A stretch of DNA of 64,000 nucleotides from Alphaproteobacteria bacterium. Its GTDB lineage: Bacteria; Pseudomonadota; Alphaproteobacteria; 16-39-46. The translations under genes were made by a program, and so were the position numbers. This document shows, one piece after another, positions 35,933-44,435 of this stretch. The notes beneath the pieces were generated by a model. The model did no database searches, was not told where the DNA came from, and worked only from the letters and a program-made list of their open reading frames with translations. Position 1 is the stretch's first letter; every line of letters starts with the position of its first letter. The DNA lies in contig JAGYKM010000001.1 of NCBI GenBank assembly GCA_018401675.1, positions 1 through 64,000 on the forward strand, read 5' to 3'.

Positions 35933-36611
35933 TTACAAGAATCCCTTTATCCAACCGAACACGACGATGCATCTTGGCCGCAAGATCGTTATTATGGGTG
36001 GCTATGAGAGCAGTCAATGAATAGGCGTGCGCACACTCCAACAAAGCTTCAAATACACCTTGAGAGGTCACAGAATCCAAGTTTCCTGTAGGCTCATCAG
36101 CCAATAAAAGTTTTGGTTTATTAATAAGCGCCCTGGCAATTGCCACACGCTGTTGCTCTCCTCCGGACAAATGGGCAGGCCTGTGATGAATTCTGTGAGC
36201 CAGCCCCAACCGATCCAATAAATCTTTTGCTTCTTTCTCGAGCGTTAAAAGAGGCTTATTCTGAATCATCCCAGGGATCATAACGTTTTCAAGAGCCGTA
36301 AAATCTGGCAACAAATGATGGAATTGGTAAATAAACCCTATTGATTCACGTCGTATCCTCGTGCGCTCTCCATCAAGCAAACCAGAACATACTTTTCCAT
36401 CCAAATATATCCGCCCGCCATCACTGCCATCAAGCAACCCAACCAAATGAAGCAATGTAGACTTCCCAGACCCAGAAGGACCCAGTAAGGCGACAAATTC
36501 TCCTTGAGACACCGCTAAAGAGACATCAGACAAAATCTTCAAAGATCCCCCGTCTCCATCAGGGTAGGTTTTTGAAAGATTATCAATTTGCAAAAAAGAT
36601 GGATTATTCAT
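35919..36611 (-). CDS. lolD: Lipoprotein-releasing ABC transporter ATPase LolD
   Basis: ATPase of LolCDE, which extracts outer-membrane lipoproteins from the inner membrane and hands them to LolA. The 230 residues contain Walker [13 protein letters not shown], a Q-loop in [17 protein letters not shown], signature [15 protein letters not shown], Walker [13 protein letters not shown] and the switch His in IATHN. Length is standard. Its start overlaps the lolC end by eight bases and its end overlaps the dnaE start, so all three are coupled. It is intact, unlike its neighbours. Confidence 0.95.
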   Translation of the reverse strand: MNNPSFLQIDNLSKTYPDGDGGSLKILSDVSLAVSQGEFVALLGPSGSGKSTLLHLVGLLDGSDGGRIYLDGKVCSGLLDGERTRIRRESIGFIYQFHHLLPDFTALENVMIPGMIQNKPLLTLEKEAKDLLDRLGLAHRIHHRPAHLSGGEQQRVAIARALINKPKLLLADEPTGNLDSVTSQGVFEALLECAHAYSLTALIATHNNDLAAKMHRRVRLDKGILVNETS

Positions 36612-37908
36612 TGCGTAAAGCCTGTATAGGATTTAAATGAGCCGCTCGCCAGGCAGGGATTAGAGTAAAAACAAAAGTAATGGACAATGCCGTCAAAACA
36701 GTTATGCAAACTTCCCCTGGCTCCACAATCGCCGGCAACTTAGACAAAAAATAAATTTCTGGGCTAAATAAGGATGTACCAGATAGGGCTTCTAATCCAT
36801 GACGAATATGCTCTATATTCCAGCAAAAAAGAAGGCCTATTAACACACCTCCAGCGGTCCCTGTCACGCCTAAGGTGGCCCCAGTCAGAAAAAAAATTCT
36901 CAAAATCGCGCCTCGTGTGGCTCCCATGGTTCGTAAAATACCAATTTCCCGGGTCTTGTCTTTTACTAAAATCACCATGCTCGATATAATATTAAACGCG
37001 GCAATAATAATGATCAAAGTTAATATGAGAAACATCACATTCCGCTCAGTCATCACCGCCTCAAAGAATGCTCTGTTAGACTGCCTCCAGTCCAAAATTT
37101 TTATACCCTCAATATTTTTTTCCAGCAAATCTTCTTTGACCTGCTCTAGATAGCTCGGAGACTTTAAGAATACCTCCAGCCCCGATACGGCTCCTCCCTC
37201 TATCTTTTGCCCCCCTCCGTCGGCCCCTTGAGCCCCAGGGGAAAGTCTATAAAAAATCTGAGCTGTTTCAAGGGGAATAAAAACCACGCCTTTATCGTAT
37301 TGATTGTTTCCCGATTCATACACCGCCGCTACTCTGAAGTCCTTGTATCGCGGCACATTTCCAAAAAGCGGTGCTGTTCATTTCTGGCGTTCAATAAACA
37401 TAAGTTTGTGACCAATATGAAGATTCAAAGACCGAGCCAATGCCACGCCCACAACCACAGCGTTTTTATCGGCAAAGTTCTCGAGCGCCCCGCCCTTAAT
37501 ATTCTCACAGACCAGTTTATGGCAGTCTAAATCTTTTGGGTTAATGCCCCTTACCAAAATTCCCGTAGCCGTCTTTCCCAAAACAGCCATACTTTGGCCT
37601 TCTATTAAAGGGACCACATCATCCACCCGCGCATCTGACTCAATCTTTGAAGCCAGTTCCTCATAGTTATATAAAGGGCCAGTAGACGCTTGGACGGAGA
37701 TATCCCCGTTAAACCAATAATTTTGCCAATCAATTCAGTCCGAAACCCGTTCATTACCGACATGACAATAATAAGAGTGGCCACCTAACATGATGCCAAG
37801 AAAAGCCAAGGCTCCGATAAGAGTTATAAACCCCTCTCGCTTCTGACCTTTTTTCTTAGGCCACAAATATCTCCAAGCGATCTGCCTTTCAAACGACGTA
37901 AATATCAT
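36604..37908 (-). pseudogene. lolC: Lipoprotein-releasing permease LolC/LolE, interrupted as sequenced
   Basis: Inner-membrane permease of LolCDE, about 435 residues when repaired. It starts at an ATG at 37908 with FERQIAWRYLWPKKK. The first helix is GFITLIGALAFLGIMLG. Two losses follow, two bases near 37783 (to give GVATLIIVMSVMNGFR) and one A near 37710 (to give LNGDISVQAS), and together they restore the frame. An in-frame TGA at 37378-37380 then stops the periplasmic domain just before TAPLFGNVPRYKDFRVAAVY. The last piece (from a GTG at 37356) has the three C-terminal helices and REIGILRTMGATRGAILRIF, the LolD-coupling region. The gene is upstream of lolD and divergent from ubiE. Confidence 0.85.
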
Positions 37909-38124
37909 TACCTATTCCCATGCTACTGTTGTTCTCGTTATACAATGCTTACTCAGGTCAATCAATTGAAAACCCTAAGGGGCCGAGTTTTAGATAAAGA
38001 GACCGATTCCACCTTGTGGCTTTTACCTGAATACCGTAACTTATTTCCTAAATCTTTCCCCTGAAGGACTTCATTTTTCTTAATTCGGTTGCGACTTAAA
38101 ACTCAAAAAGAATGCGTATCCCTC

Positions 38125-38934
38125 ATGCCCTTCTCTCCGTCATCCTTGTCTAAGACACTGCTTCCACTTATAAAGGAGGTCTTGGATCGCTTTCAGTCCT
38201 TGGGTCCCACTAACACGCGTTCCTTGAGCACAGAGGGAGTTGACCCGTCCCTTATCCAAGATATTTTCCATCGTATTGTGCCTCATTATGACCTCATGAA
38301 TGATCTCATGAGCGGTGGACTCCATCGGTTTTGGAAAGACGATTTTCTTTCATGGATAAATCCGAGGCCTCAAGATATTATACTAGATCTGGCTTCTGGC
38401 ACGGGAGATATGGCTCAAAGACTGCGGCCCTTGGTTGATACTCCAGGGTACGTGGTCGAATGTGATCTTTCCCATGGCATGCTCGTCAAAGCATGCCATA
38501 AAGCTTACGACTCGGGGGACCTTTCTTTGGCTAAACGCGTTCAGGCACATACCCTTACGCTTCCTTTTCCCGACGATCATTTCGATAAAGTCTGCATCGC
38601 TTTTGGCTTACGCAACATGCCAAGCCTTCATCCCACTTTAAGAGAAATCCATCGTATCCTCAAGCCTCAAGGGGTTTTATCCTGTTTGGAATTCTCGCAT
38701 ATAACCCATCCCACTGTTTCTGACATTTACGACCTCTATGGCCACTTTATTGTGCCCTATTTAGGAGACCTCATTGCCCACGATCGCGAAGCCTATACCT
38801 ACTTAATAGAAAGCATAAGACAGTTCGTGGATCAAAACACCTTGTGTAGTTTGTTTGAGAAAGCCTTATTTTCGCAAGTATGTTATGAAAACCGTTTAGG
38901 AGGACTGGTAGCGCTTCATCGAGGATCTAAATAA
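38125..38934 (+). CDS. ubiE: Ubiquinone/menaquinone C-methyltransferase
   Basis: SAM-dependent methyltransferase of quinone synthesis. The 269-residue product has an N-terminal extension of about 45 residues, rich in Ser and Leu, not usual in the family. The UbiE core follows: HYDLMNDLMSGGLHRFWK, the SAM site ILDLASGTGDMA, CIAFGLRNMP and LKPQGVLSCLEFS. The C-terminus ENRLGGLVALHRG matches the family end. The start is uncertain: a TTG at 38089 or the ATG at 38125 are both possible and neither has a strong ribosome site. It is divergent from lolC. Confidence 0.9.
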   Translation: MPFSPSSLSKTLLPLIKEVLDRFQSLGPTNTRSLSTEGVDPSLIQDIFHRIVPHYDLMNDLMSGGLHRFWKDDFLSWINPRPQDIILDLASGTGDMAQRLRPLVDTPGYVVECDLSHGMLVKACHKAYDSGDLSLAKRVQAHTLTLPFPDDHFDKVCIAFGLRNMPSLHPTLREIHRILKPQGVLSCLEFSHITHPTVSDIYDLYGHFIVPYLGDLIAHDREAYTYLIESIRQFVDQNTLCSLFEKALFSQVCYENRLGGLVALHRGSK

Positions 38935-39136
38935 GCCAACGACAAGAGACACACTCCCCTCTCCCCCAGCACAACCGGATCCCATACCCTTCCCTTCCCG
39001 GCGGTTGGGGCCCCACGTTTGATGCTTTTTCTTCATGACATAAAAAATCAGGGTATTGTTGGATCATAAAAATTTCACTGAGGCGCAAACTCCGAAAAAA
39101 CAGGAGCCTTAGCAACTACGATAAAGGAACTATTTA

Positions 39137-39775
39137 ATGCACCCTTTTCAAAAAAGAATAACCTGTACGGTTTTCCTTTTTTTAGCTATGGGACTCTTGT
39201 CCGGGGCGTCAGCAAAAAACTGTATAGTTAGTGAATATCAGAAAAGCTGCTCCCAACGGGAACGGGCAATTCATCGGCTTTTAAAGGACCTGGATGTCAC
39301 CTCTCTAGAAACTGTCATTCAAGGCGTGAGCGAAAAGAAATACGACCAAGACCATGTAATCATGTCTTTGGCCACAATAGATGGCACCCTCCTTGCCCAG
39401 TCTGGCCTACGTCTTCCAGTTTCTTGGCTTAATTTAGGCGATACCCCTGAGGGTCGAGCTATTTCAACCATTCTCGATGGAGCCACTCTTACGTTAGCAT
39501 CTGAATCTTTGATCGAAGACAAAGAAGTCACCGTACGAATAACGCTGACCCGCCGAGGCCACCTTATCGTTATGGCCATGCTTCCCAGTTCGGGAGAGGT
39601 CGCAACCAACAATTATGATAAAATTCACTTCTTAAGAAATAAAGCTACATCCATAGACGGGGAAGATGTCCGTCCTCCCAGATTCTGCCTTTGGGGGGCC
39701 TGCCGACAATTTCTATGGAGTTGCCTTAAAGAGGGTCTGATTTTTCCTCTACGTTGTCTCTCCAGCATTTTTTAG
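39137..39775 (+). CDS. Exported protein of unknown function, upstream of the Cys-rich pair
   Basis: A 212-residue protein. A signal peptide (residues 1-27, FLAMGLLSGASA then cleavage) is followed by KNCIVSEYQKSCSQRERA with an early Cys pair. A mixed region and a C-terminal segment with CLWGACRQFLWSCLKEG and LRCLSSIF follow, giving four more Cys in a partly hydrophobic tail. I recognise no family. It is followed 22 bases later by the first of two small Cys-rich secreted proteins on the same strand, so the three may form one unit. The hydrophobic, Cys-containing end could be membrane-associated. Confidence 0.65.
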   Translation: MHPFQKRITCTVFLFLAMGLLSGASAKNCIVSEYQKSCSQRERAIHRLLKDLDVTSLETVIQGVSEKKYDQDHVIMSLATIDGTLLAQSGLRLPVSWLNLGDTPEGRAISTILDGATLTLASESLIEDKEVTVRITLTRRGHLIVMAMLPSSGEVATNNYDKIHFLRNKATSIDGEDVRPPRFCLWGACRQFLWSCLKEGLIFPLRCLSSIF

Positions 39776-39797
39776 TATTACCTCAATAGGATGCACC

Positions 39798-40082
39798 ATG
39801 ACTAACAGTAGGTTTTTCTTAAAACGCCTTCTTTTCACAAGTTGTTTAGGCCTCTTCTCAGCACACGGCTCCATGGCTACCGATACACCAACTTGTGCAA
39901 GCTACCCAACGCCTGACATGTGTTCGGGGGTCTGTATATGGGACTGTCGCCACGACCTGTGCAGAGATCCTACCTGTGCCGACTTTGGGAGTAATATTGA
40001 GTGTCCGGGAGGATGCAAGTGGGATTGTTTTTCTCAAACCTGCCAAGAAGACAATACTTGGGCTAATGCCTCTATTGACTAA
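39798..40082 (+). CDS. Small secreted ten-cysteine protein A
   Basis: A 94-residue protein with a signal peptide (residues 1-28, ending GSMA). The mature part of about 66 residues has ten cysteines in two five-Cys modules. Each module has the spacing C-x8-C-x3-C-x3-C-x4-C, with four residues between modules. Within each the third gap is x-W-D (CIWDC, CKWDC). There are no other cysteines in the mature part. ATAGGA lies upstream of the ATG. Its only relative that I can see is the next gene, with identical spacing. The layout suggests five disulfides and export to the periplasm or beyond. The function is unknown. Confidence 0.8.
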   Translation: MTNSRFFLKRLLFTSCLGLFSAHGSMATDTPTCASYPTPDMCSGVCIWDCRHDLCRDPTCADFGSNIECPGGCKWDCFSQTCQEDNTWANASID

Positions 40083-40156
40083 ATTTGGATACCGTTTAAT
40101 CTGACTCACAAAGCAAACCTTATTACCCTCATGTGATTTTAAAAAGGAGATCTCCC

Positions 40157-40408
40157 ATGCGCCTCGTACTCTTTTTTACGGCCCTCTCCCTCGCCTTGTT
40201 GACGGTTATTTCCCATAGTCAAGCAGCTAAAGGTCAAAATCAAGATTGTGGGACAAATACATCAAGCACTGACTGCCCCTCTGGATGTGTGTGGGATTGC
40301 AAAAGAAACGTTTGTCGCGTTCCTTTATGCAAAGATTACCCGTCCAATCTTGCGTGTCCCTCTGCGTGCGCCTGGGATTGTCCGCGTCAAGAGTGCGTTT
40401 CTGTTTAG
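40157..40408 (+). CDS. Small secreted ten-cysteine protein B (paralogue of A)
   Basis: An 83-residue protein with a signal peptide (about residues 1-25, ending SQAA). The mature part has the same two modules as its neighbour: C-x8-C-x3-C-x3-C-x4-C, a four-residue link, then the same again, with CVWDC and CAWDC. The second module starts CKDYPSNLAC versus CADFGSNIEC in A, so the proteins are clearly paralogous. AAGGAG lies about eight bases before the ATG at 40157; an upstream in-frame ATG at 40133 overlaps that ribosome site and is less likely. The gene is 74 bases downstream of A and converges on nagZ. Confidence 0.8.
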   Translation: MRLVLFFTALSLALLTVISHSQAAKGQNQDCGTNTSSTDCPSGCVWDCKRNVCRVPLCKDYPSNLACPSACAWDCPRQECVSV

Positions 40409-40486
40409 TCCAGCTTTTCTCCTATAGCGGCATTCGTTATTCTGAGGGTTGCGAAAAACTTTGGCCGCACCGGTATATCAAAACCC

Positions 40487-41503
40487 TTATAGTTTACCTT
40501 CCACAGTGAGACTTTCTATACGAGTTAGGGCCTTTTCAAGCTGACCGGAGAGATGCGAATTAGTGAGGCATGCGCTTTCTAGTTCCCCGATAAGCGCCTC
40601 ATAAGACGGCACGGAACCTTCCATATTAGCCCGTAACGCCGGATGGTAGGAATAGATCAAAAGATCACATCCCGACTCAATGGCTTTTACACCGGACCTA
40701 CCTAATGCTTTCGGAGCAGCCCCTTGCATGAACAAATCATCAGTAATAACAAGTCCTTCAAACCCTAAGGACTTTCGGAGCACATTCCCAATGAGGTGAG
40801 ATGAAAAAGGCCCCGCACACCCTTGAGTAAGAATTGAGTGACTTAAATGAGAAAGCATGATCATGGACGTAGATCCGACCAAGGCTTTATAGGGTTCCAT
40901 TTCTTCTTCGGTCCAGGTGGCGGATATATCTACAGCCCGTTCATGAGTATCTCCATGAGCACGTCCATGTCCTGGAAAATGCTTTGCAGCTGTATATATG
41001 CCAACGTCAGTATGGGCTAGAATATGGGCACGAGCATAAGCGCTCACTATACCGGGGTCACTGCCGAAAGTTCTGCCTCGAGCGCCTAGAATTTCGTTGA
41101 GCGCTCCTTCAATGGGATCCAAATCCACCACAGGAGCCAAATTGAGATTAAATCCAAAAAAGTGAAGGTTTTGAGCAAGTTCCTTATAATAATGATAGGC
41201 TTCTTCAGGCGAAAAGGTAGAAGACACCTCTTTAGCTGACAAAAAATTCTTGAATCCTGGCCCTTTGAGCCTCTGCACTATACCTCCTTCCTCATCCAAA
41301 GCACAAAAGATAGAGGAAGGACCTTTAAGGTCATTGAAATATTTCATAAGGGCATGCACCTGAGCAGGCGTCTCAATATTGTGCTTAAAAAGAATGACCC
41401 CACCCACCTGGCCCATTAAAATCAATTGGGATAGAGATTGAACATCTTTATGTTCAGGACGGGTGCCCTCAAAGCCTAAAATAAGAGTACGGCCAATAGA
41501 CAT
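40487..41503 (-). CDS. nagZ: Beta-N-acetylhexosaminidase NagZ
   Basis: Family 3 glycoside hydrolase that removes N-acetylglucosamine from anhydromuropeptides during wall recycling; cytoplasmic. The 338 residues have CALDEEGGIVQRL, the NagZ signature KHFPGHGRAHGDTH (His of the catalytic dyad) and LVITDDLFMQGA with the nucleophile Asp. Length is typical. The usual KHFPGHG-D-T spacing has a short RAHG insertion. It converges on the Cys-rich gene B. There is no sign of damage. Confidence 0.92.
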   Translation of the reverse strand: MSIGRTLILGFEGTRPEHKDVQSLSQLILMGQVGGVILFKHNIETPAQVHALMKYFNDLKGPSSIFCALDEEGGIVQRLKGPGFKNFLSAKEVSSTFSPEEAYHYYKELAQNLHFFGFNLNLAPVVDLDPIEGALNEILGARGRTFGSDPGIVSAYARAHILAHTDVGIYTAAKHFPGHGRAHGDTHERAVDISATWTEEEMEPYKALVGSTSMIMLSHLSHSILTQGCAGPFSSHLIGNVLRKSLGFEGLVITDDLFMQGAAPKALGRSGVKAIESGCDLLIYSYHPALRANMEGSVPSYEALIGELESACLTNSHLSGQLEKALTRIESLTVEGKL

Positions 41504-41699
41504 GGTTATGACTTCCTTATGTAACTAAATTCTCCACTGGATCTAGAGCGCCTGCAGACCTGCTTCTGCTGAAGAAATTTAGGTTCTTTTCCAAAGGAAG
41601 ACAACCTTTTTGCGTTGACTTTTGAGTTAATTAGGCGCTTTTCTAAAAAGCAACTCTAAGTGCGAGCTTTTATTTTTTCTAAACTCATAGGAATTCTCT

Positions 41700-42299
41700 A
41701 TGTTTGAACTCCCCACACTGCCTTTTGACAAAACAAGTCTCTCTCCTTATATTTCAGCCGAAACTTTGTCTTTTCACCATGAGAAGCATCAACAGGCTTA
41801 TGTGGATAATCTCAATCGGCTTGTTCAAAATACACCTTTTGTCTCTTTATCCTTAGAGGATATTATTTTTAAAACCCATAATATAGAAGAGCACAAAGCT
41901 ATTTTTAACAATGCGGCCCAAGTTTGGAACCATACTTTCTATTGGCATTCGTTGACGCCACCTACGCTTTTTAGCCCTCCAGGCACTCTTACCGATCTTC
42001 TTGAAAAAGATTTTGGTGGGTATGAATCTTTTTTAGAAGCATTCAAAAAAGCAGCTCTTGCGCAGTTTGGAAGTGGATGGGCGTGGCTTGTGCTTGAAGA
42101 CGGTCACTTAAAAATCGTCAAAACCAGCAATGCAGAAACCCCCCTAACTGATAAAAATGTTACCCCTCTTCTAACCTGTGACGTTTGGGAACATGCGTAC
42201 TATTTAGACTACCAGAATCGCCGCGGCGACTACGTTCAGGCGTTTTTAGAAAATCTTTTAAATTGGCCCTTCGCAGAGCATAATGCTCAACGCTCCTAG
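41700..42299 (+). CDS. sodB: Superoxide dismutase (Fe type)
   Basis: Converts superoxide to peroxide and oxygen. The 199-residue protein has the metal ligands in their usual places: FHHEKHQQAYVDNLN (two His regions), WNHTFYWHSL (His) and DVWEHAYYLDYQN (Asp and His). FGSGWAWLV and the absence of Mn-type signatures favour iron, but the metal cannot be proved from sequence. It stands alone with its own upstream region of about 195 bases. Confidence 0.94.
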   Translation: MFELPTLPFDKTSLSPYISAETLSFHHEKHQQAYVDNLNRLVQNTPFVSLSLEDIIFKTHNIEEHKAIFNNAAQVWNHTFYWHSLTPPTLFSPPGTLTDLLEKDFGGYESFLEAFKKAALAQFGSGWAWLVLEDGHLKIVKTSNAETPLTDKNVTPLLTCDVWEHAYYLDYQNRRGDYVQAFLENLLNWPFAEHNAQRS

Positions 42300-42479
42300 C
42301 CACCATCCTTACAAGCGCCTTCCTTCAATAGAAGGGTTTCGCTTTCCTCTCACCGTGTTTCATTTAAGAAACAGATGATCGATTATAGGACTATAAATAT
42401 ATTTATTTACTATTTTCTTTCCTTCTAGAGCTCATATGTGCCACACTCAATCAAACAACAATAACATATACGGATAAAT

Positions 42480-43943
42480 ATGACCTCTCCATTTAAAGCC
42501 CTGGGCTTATCTTCTGACCTCGTAGAAACCTTAACAGAACAAGGATATACGGTACCCACCGCCATCCAAGAATCCTCCATACCTAGTCTTCTTGAGGGAC
42601 GAGACCTTTTGGGGTGTGCGCAAACGGGCACCGGAAAGACAGCTTCCTTCCTTCTACCGATTATTGATCAATTAGCTGCCGGTCGGAAGCGCGCTCGGAT
42701 GCCACGCGCTATTGTTCTTGAGCCCACTCGTGAGCTTGCTACCCAAGTGATGGAAGCTTTCAAGAAACTTAGCAAACGCTCTTCTTTAGATGCCGCGTTG
42801 ATTATTGGGGGAGAGAGTATCTCCGCCCAGGAAAAAGCACTAGCAAGAGGCGTGGACATCCTTATTTCCACCCCTGGGCGGTTTTTGGATCTTCAAAAAA
42901 GAGGGCATTTCCTCCTCTCTTCAGTTTCTGTATTTGTTCTCGATGAGGCAGATCGTATGCTTGATATGGGGTTTTTGCCAGATATTGAACGCATTTTCTC
43001 CATGTTGCCTGCTACCAAACAAACAATTTTGTTATCTGCCACCATCTCGCCAGAAATCAAAAAACTGAGTCAGAAGTTTTTAACTGACCCGAACATCATT
43101 TCTATTGCAGCGCCCTCTTCTGTGGCATCCACTATCAGTCAAAATAAAATTATTTTCCCTTTTGCGAAAACCACACCTGTGGGCAAACGCCTAGAAGTAA
43201 AGTTCCAAGCCCTCCTTACTCTTCTTAAAGATCATAAGGTTTCGAGAGGGATTGTCTTTTGCAATCGAAAACGGGATGTGGATACCTTAGCAAAGAAATT
43301 GACCGCTCTAGGTTTTCCGTCCTTGGCTCTTCATGGGGACTTACCTCAAAACAAGCGGACTCGGACCCTCAACGAATTTAAAACTCAGAAAATATCTCTT
43401 CTCATTGCCTCGGATATAGCTGCCCGCGGGTTAGATATCGATGATATGCCTAATGTCTTTAGTTTTGACGTACCTTCTCAAGCAGAAGACTATGTTCATA
43501 GAATAGGACGGACAGGACGAGCAGGAAAGGCAGGCCATTCCTTTCTTTTTGCGAGTCGACAAGATGAGAAGGCGGTCCAAGCCATTGAAAAACTCATTCG
43601 CACACCCATTCCGCTGATGACTCTTGAGGGAAGTGATGCTGCGTGCAAGTCCCCCCCTGAGGCATCCCCTGACCCAGATCCTTCTCCCAAACCTCCTTCT
43701 CAGAGGAAGCATCAACCCCGTCAAAAAACGACTACCCCAGGGCCAACGCCTAAGGGAAAAAAAAATCAGGTGGAGACCAAAGAACCAACAGCGTCCCCGT
43801 CTGCCTTATTAGGGTTTGGAGAAGATCAGCCAGCTTTTATGATCGACACCACCAGCTACTTTGCAGCACCAGCAACCAACTCTAAACCTATGCAGATGCG
43901 TTACGGCACGGTAGTGAAGCCCACTGATAAAAAAGACATGTAA
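42480..43943 (+). CDS. DEAD-box ATP-dependent RNA helicase
   Basis: RNA-remodelling enzyme, RhlE-like. The 487 residues carry the Q motif (LTEQGYTVPTAIQESSIP), I AQTGTGKTASF, Ia PTRELATQV, II VLDEADRMLDMGF, III SAT, the C-domain VFCNRKRDVDTL, ASDIAARGLDI and VI HRIGRTGRAGK. After the core (about residue 380) comes a Pro/Lys/Ser-rich tail that may bind RNA or ribosomes. Such helicases help ribosome assembly and cold adaptation. The precise subgroup (RhlE versus another) is inferred from overall form. Confidence 0.9.
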   Translation: MTSPFKALGLSSDLVETLTEQGYTVPTAIQESSIPSLLEGRDLLGCAQTGTGKTASFLLPIIDQLAAGRKRARMPRAIVLEPTRELATQVMEAFKKLSKRSSLDAALIIGGESISAQEKALARGVDILISTPGRFLDLQKRGHFLLSSVSVFVLDEADRMLDMGFLPDIERIFSMLPATKQTILLSATISPEIKKLSQKFLTDPNIISIAAPSSVASTISQNKIIFPFAKTTPVGKRLEVKFQALLTLLKDHKVSRGIVFCNRKRDVDTLAKKLTALGFPSLALHGDLPQNKRTRTLNEFKTQKISLLIASDIAARGLDIDDMPNVFSFDVPSQAEDYVHRIGRTGRAGKAGHSFLFASRQDEKAVQAIEKLIRTPIPLMTLEGSDAACKSPPEASPDPDPSPKPPSQRKHQPRQKTTTPGPTPKGKKNQVETKEPTASPSALLGFGEDQPAFMIDTTSYFAAPATNSKPMQMRYGTVVKPTDKKDM

Positions 43944-44064
43944 AAAGCATGAAGAAATGCTTGTCCTAAGCGTCATACTTTTTTATACTCACCGCTTCAC
44001 TAGAGGCCTGAGAAAGCCTTTTTAAAATAATGAGGCCCCGCCTCTTTTACAATGGAGTACCTTC

Positions 44065-44388
44065 ATGTCCCTATTAAGCTCTCTCACTGATCAGTCTTTC
44101 CAAAAAGATGTTCTTGAAGCAAAGCTCCCTGTCTTGGTGGATTTTTGGGCGCCTTGGTGTGGGCCATGCAGAATGATGGCACCAGTTTTAGATGAAGTGG
44201 CTGAAGAGTTGGCTGGTAAAGTTATTGTTACCAAAATGAATATAGACGAGAACCCCCAAACTCCATCAACTTATGGCATTTCCAGTATTCCAACTCTCCT
44301 TCTGTTTAGTGGTGGGAAACTTACGGCCACTAAAATTGGCGGCCTTTCGAGAGCTGCCCTGGTCGACTGGATCAAGGGACATATATAA
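44065..44388 (+). CDS. trxA: Thioredoxin
   Basis: Cytoplasmic dithiol reductant. The 107-residue protein has the standard fold and the exact active site FWAPWCGPC near residues 26-34, the conserved Asp in LVDFWAPW, and the cis-Pro in ISSIPTLLLF. AATGGAG precedes the ATG. It lies 47 bases before mtaB on the same strand. Compare the exported thioredoxin-like protein at 47073, which has one extra residue in this motif. Confidence 0.95.
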   Translation: MSLLSSLTDQSFQKDVLEAKLPVLVDFWAPWCGPCRMMAPVLDEVAEELAGKVIVTKMNIDENPQTPSTYGISSIPTLLLFSGGKLTATKIGGLSRAALVDWIKGHI

Positions 44389-44435
44389 ACTTCAGTATAG
44401 CTCTCTTTCTCTCTTCCCAATAAAGGCACTAGGGC

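Noticed and set aside
31629-37380. UGA recoded as an amino acid (in-frame TGA in rpsB and lolC)
   Set aside because: TGA is used as the normal stop in hldD, lgt, pgeF and others. The affected positions call for Arg or a Gly-like residue, not Trp, and neighbouring frameshifts show the genes are otherwise damaged in this sequence.
38935-39136. Possible structural RNA in the GC-rich stretch after ubiE
   Set aside because: No SRP RNA core, tRNA cloverleaf or RNase P signature could be found by eye.
41504-41699. Promoter-like TTGACT before sodB
   Set aside because: No acceptable -10 element at 16-18 bases, so it cannot be supported.
43944-44064. Weak hairpins after the DEAD-box gene (AAGCAT/ATGCTT and AGGC/GCCT)
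   Set aside because: Stems of six and four pairs are too short to call terminators, even though T follows the second.
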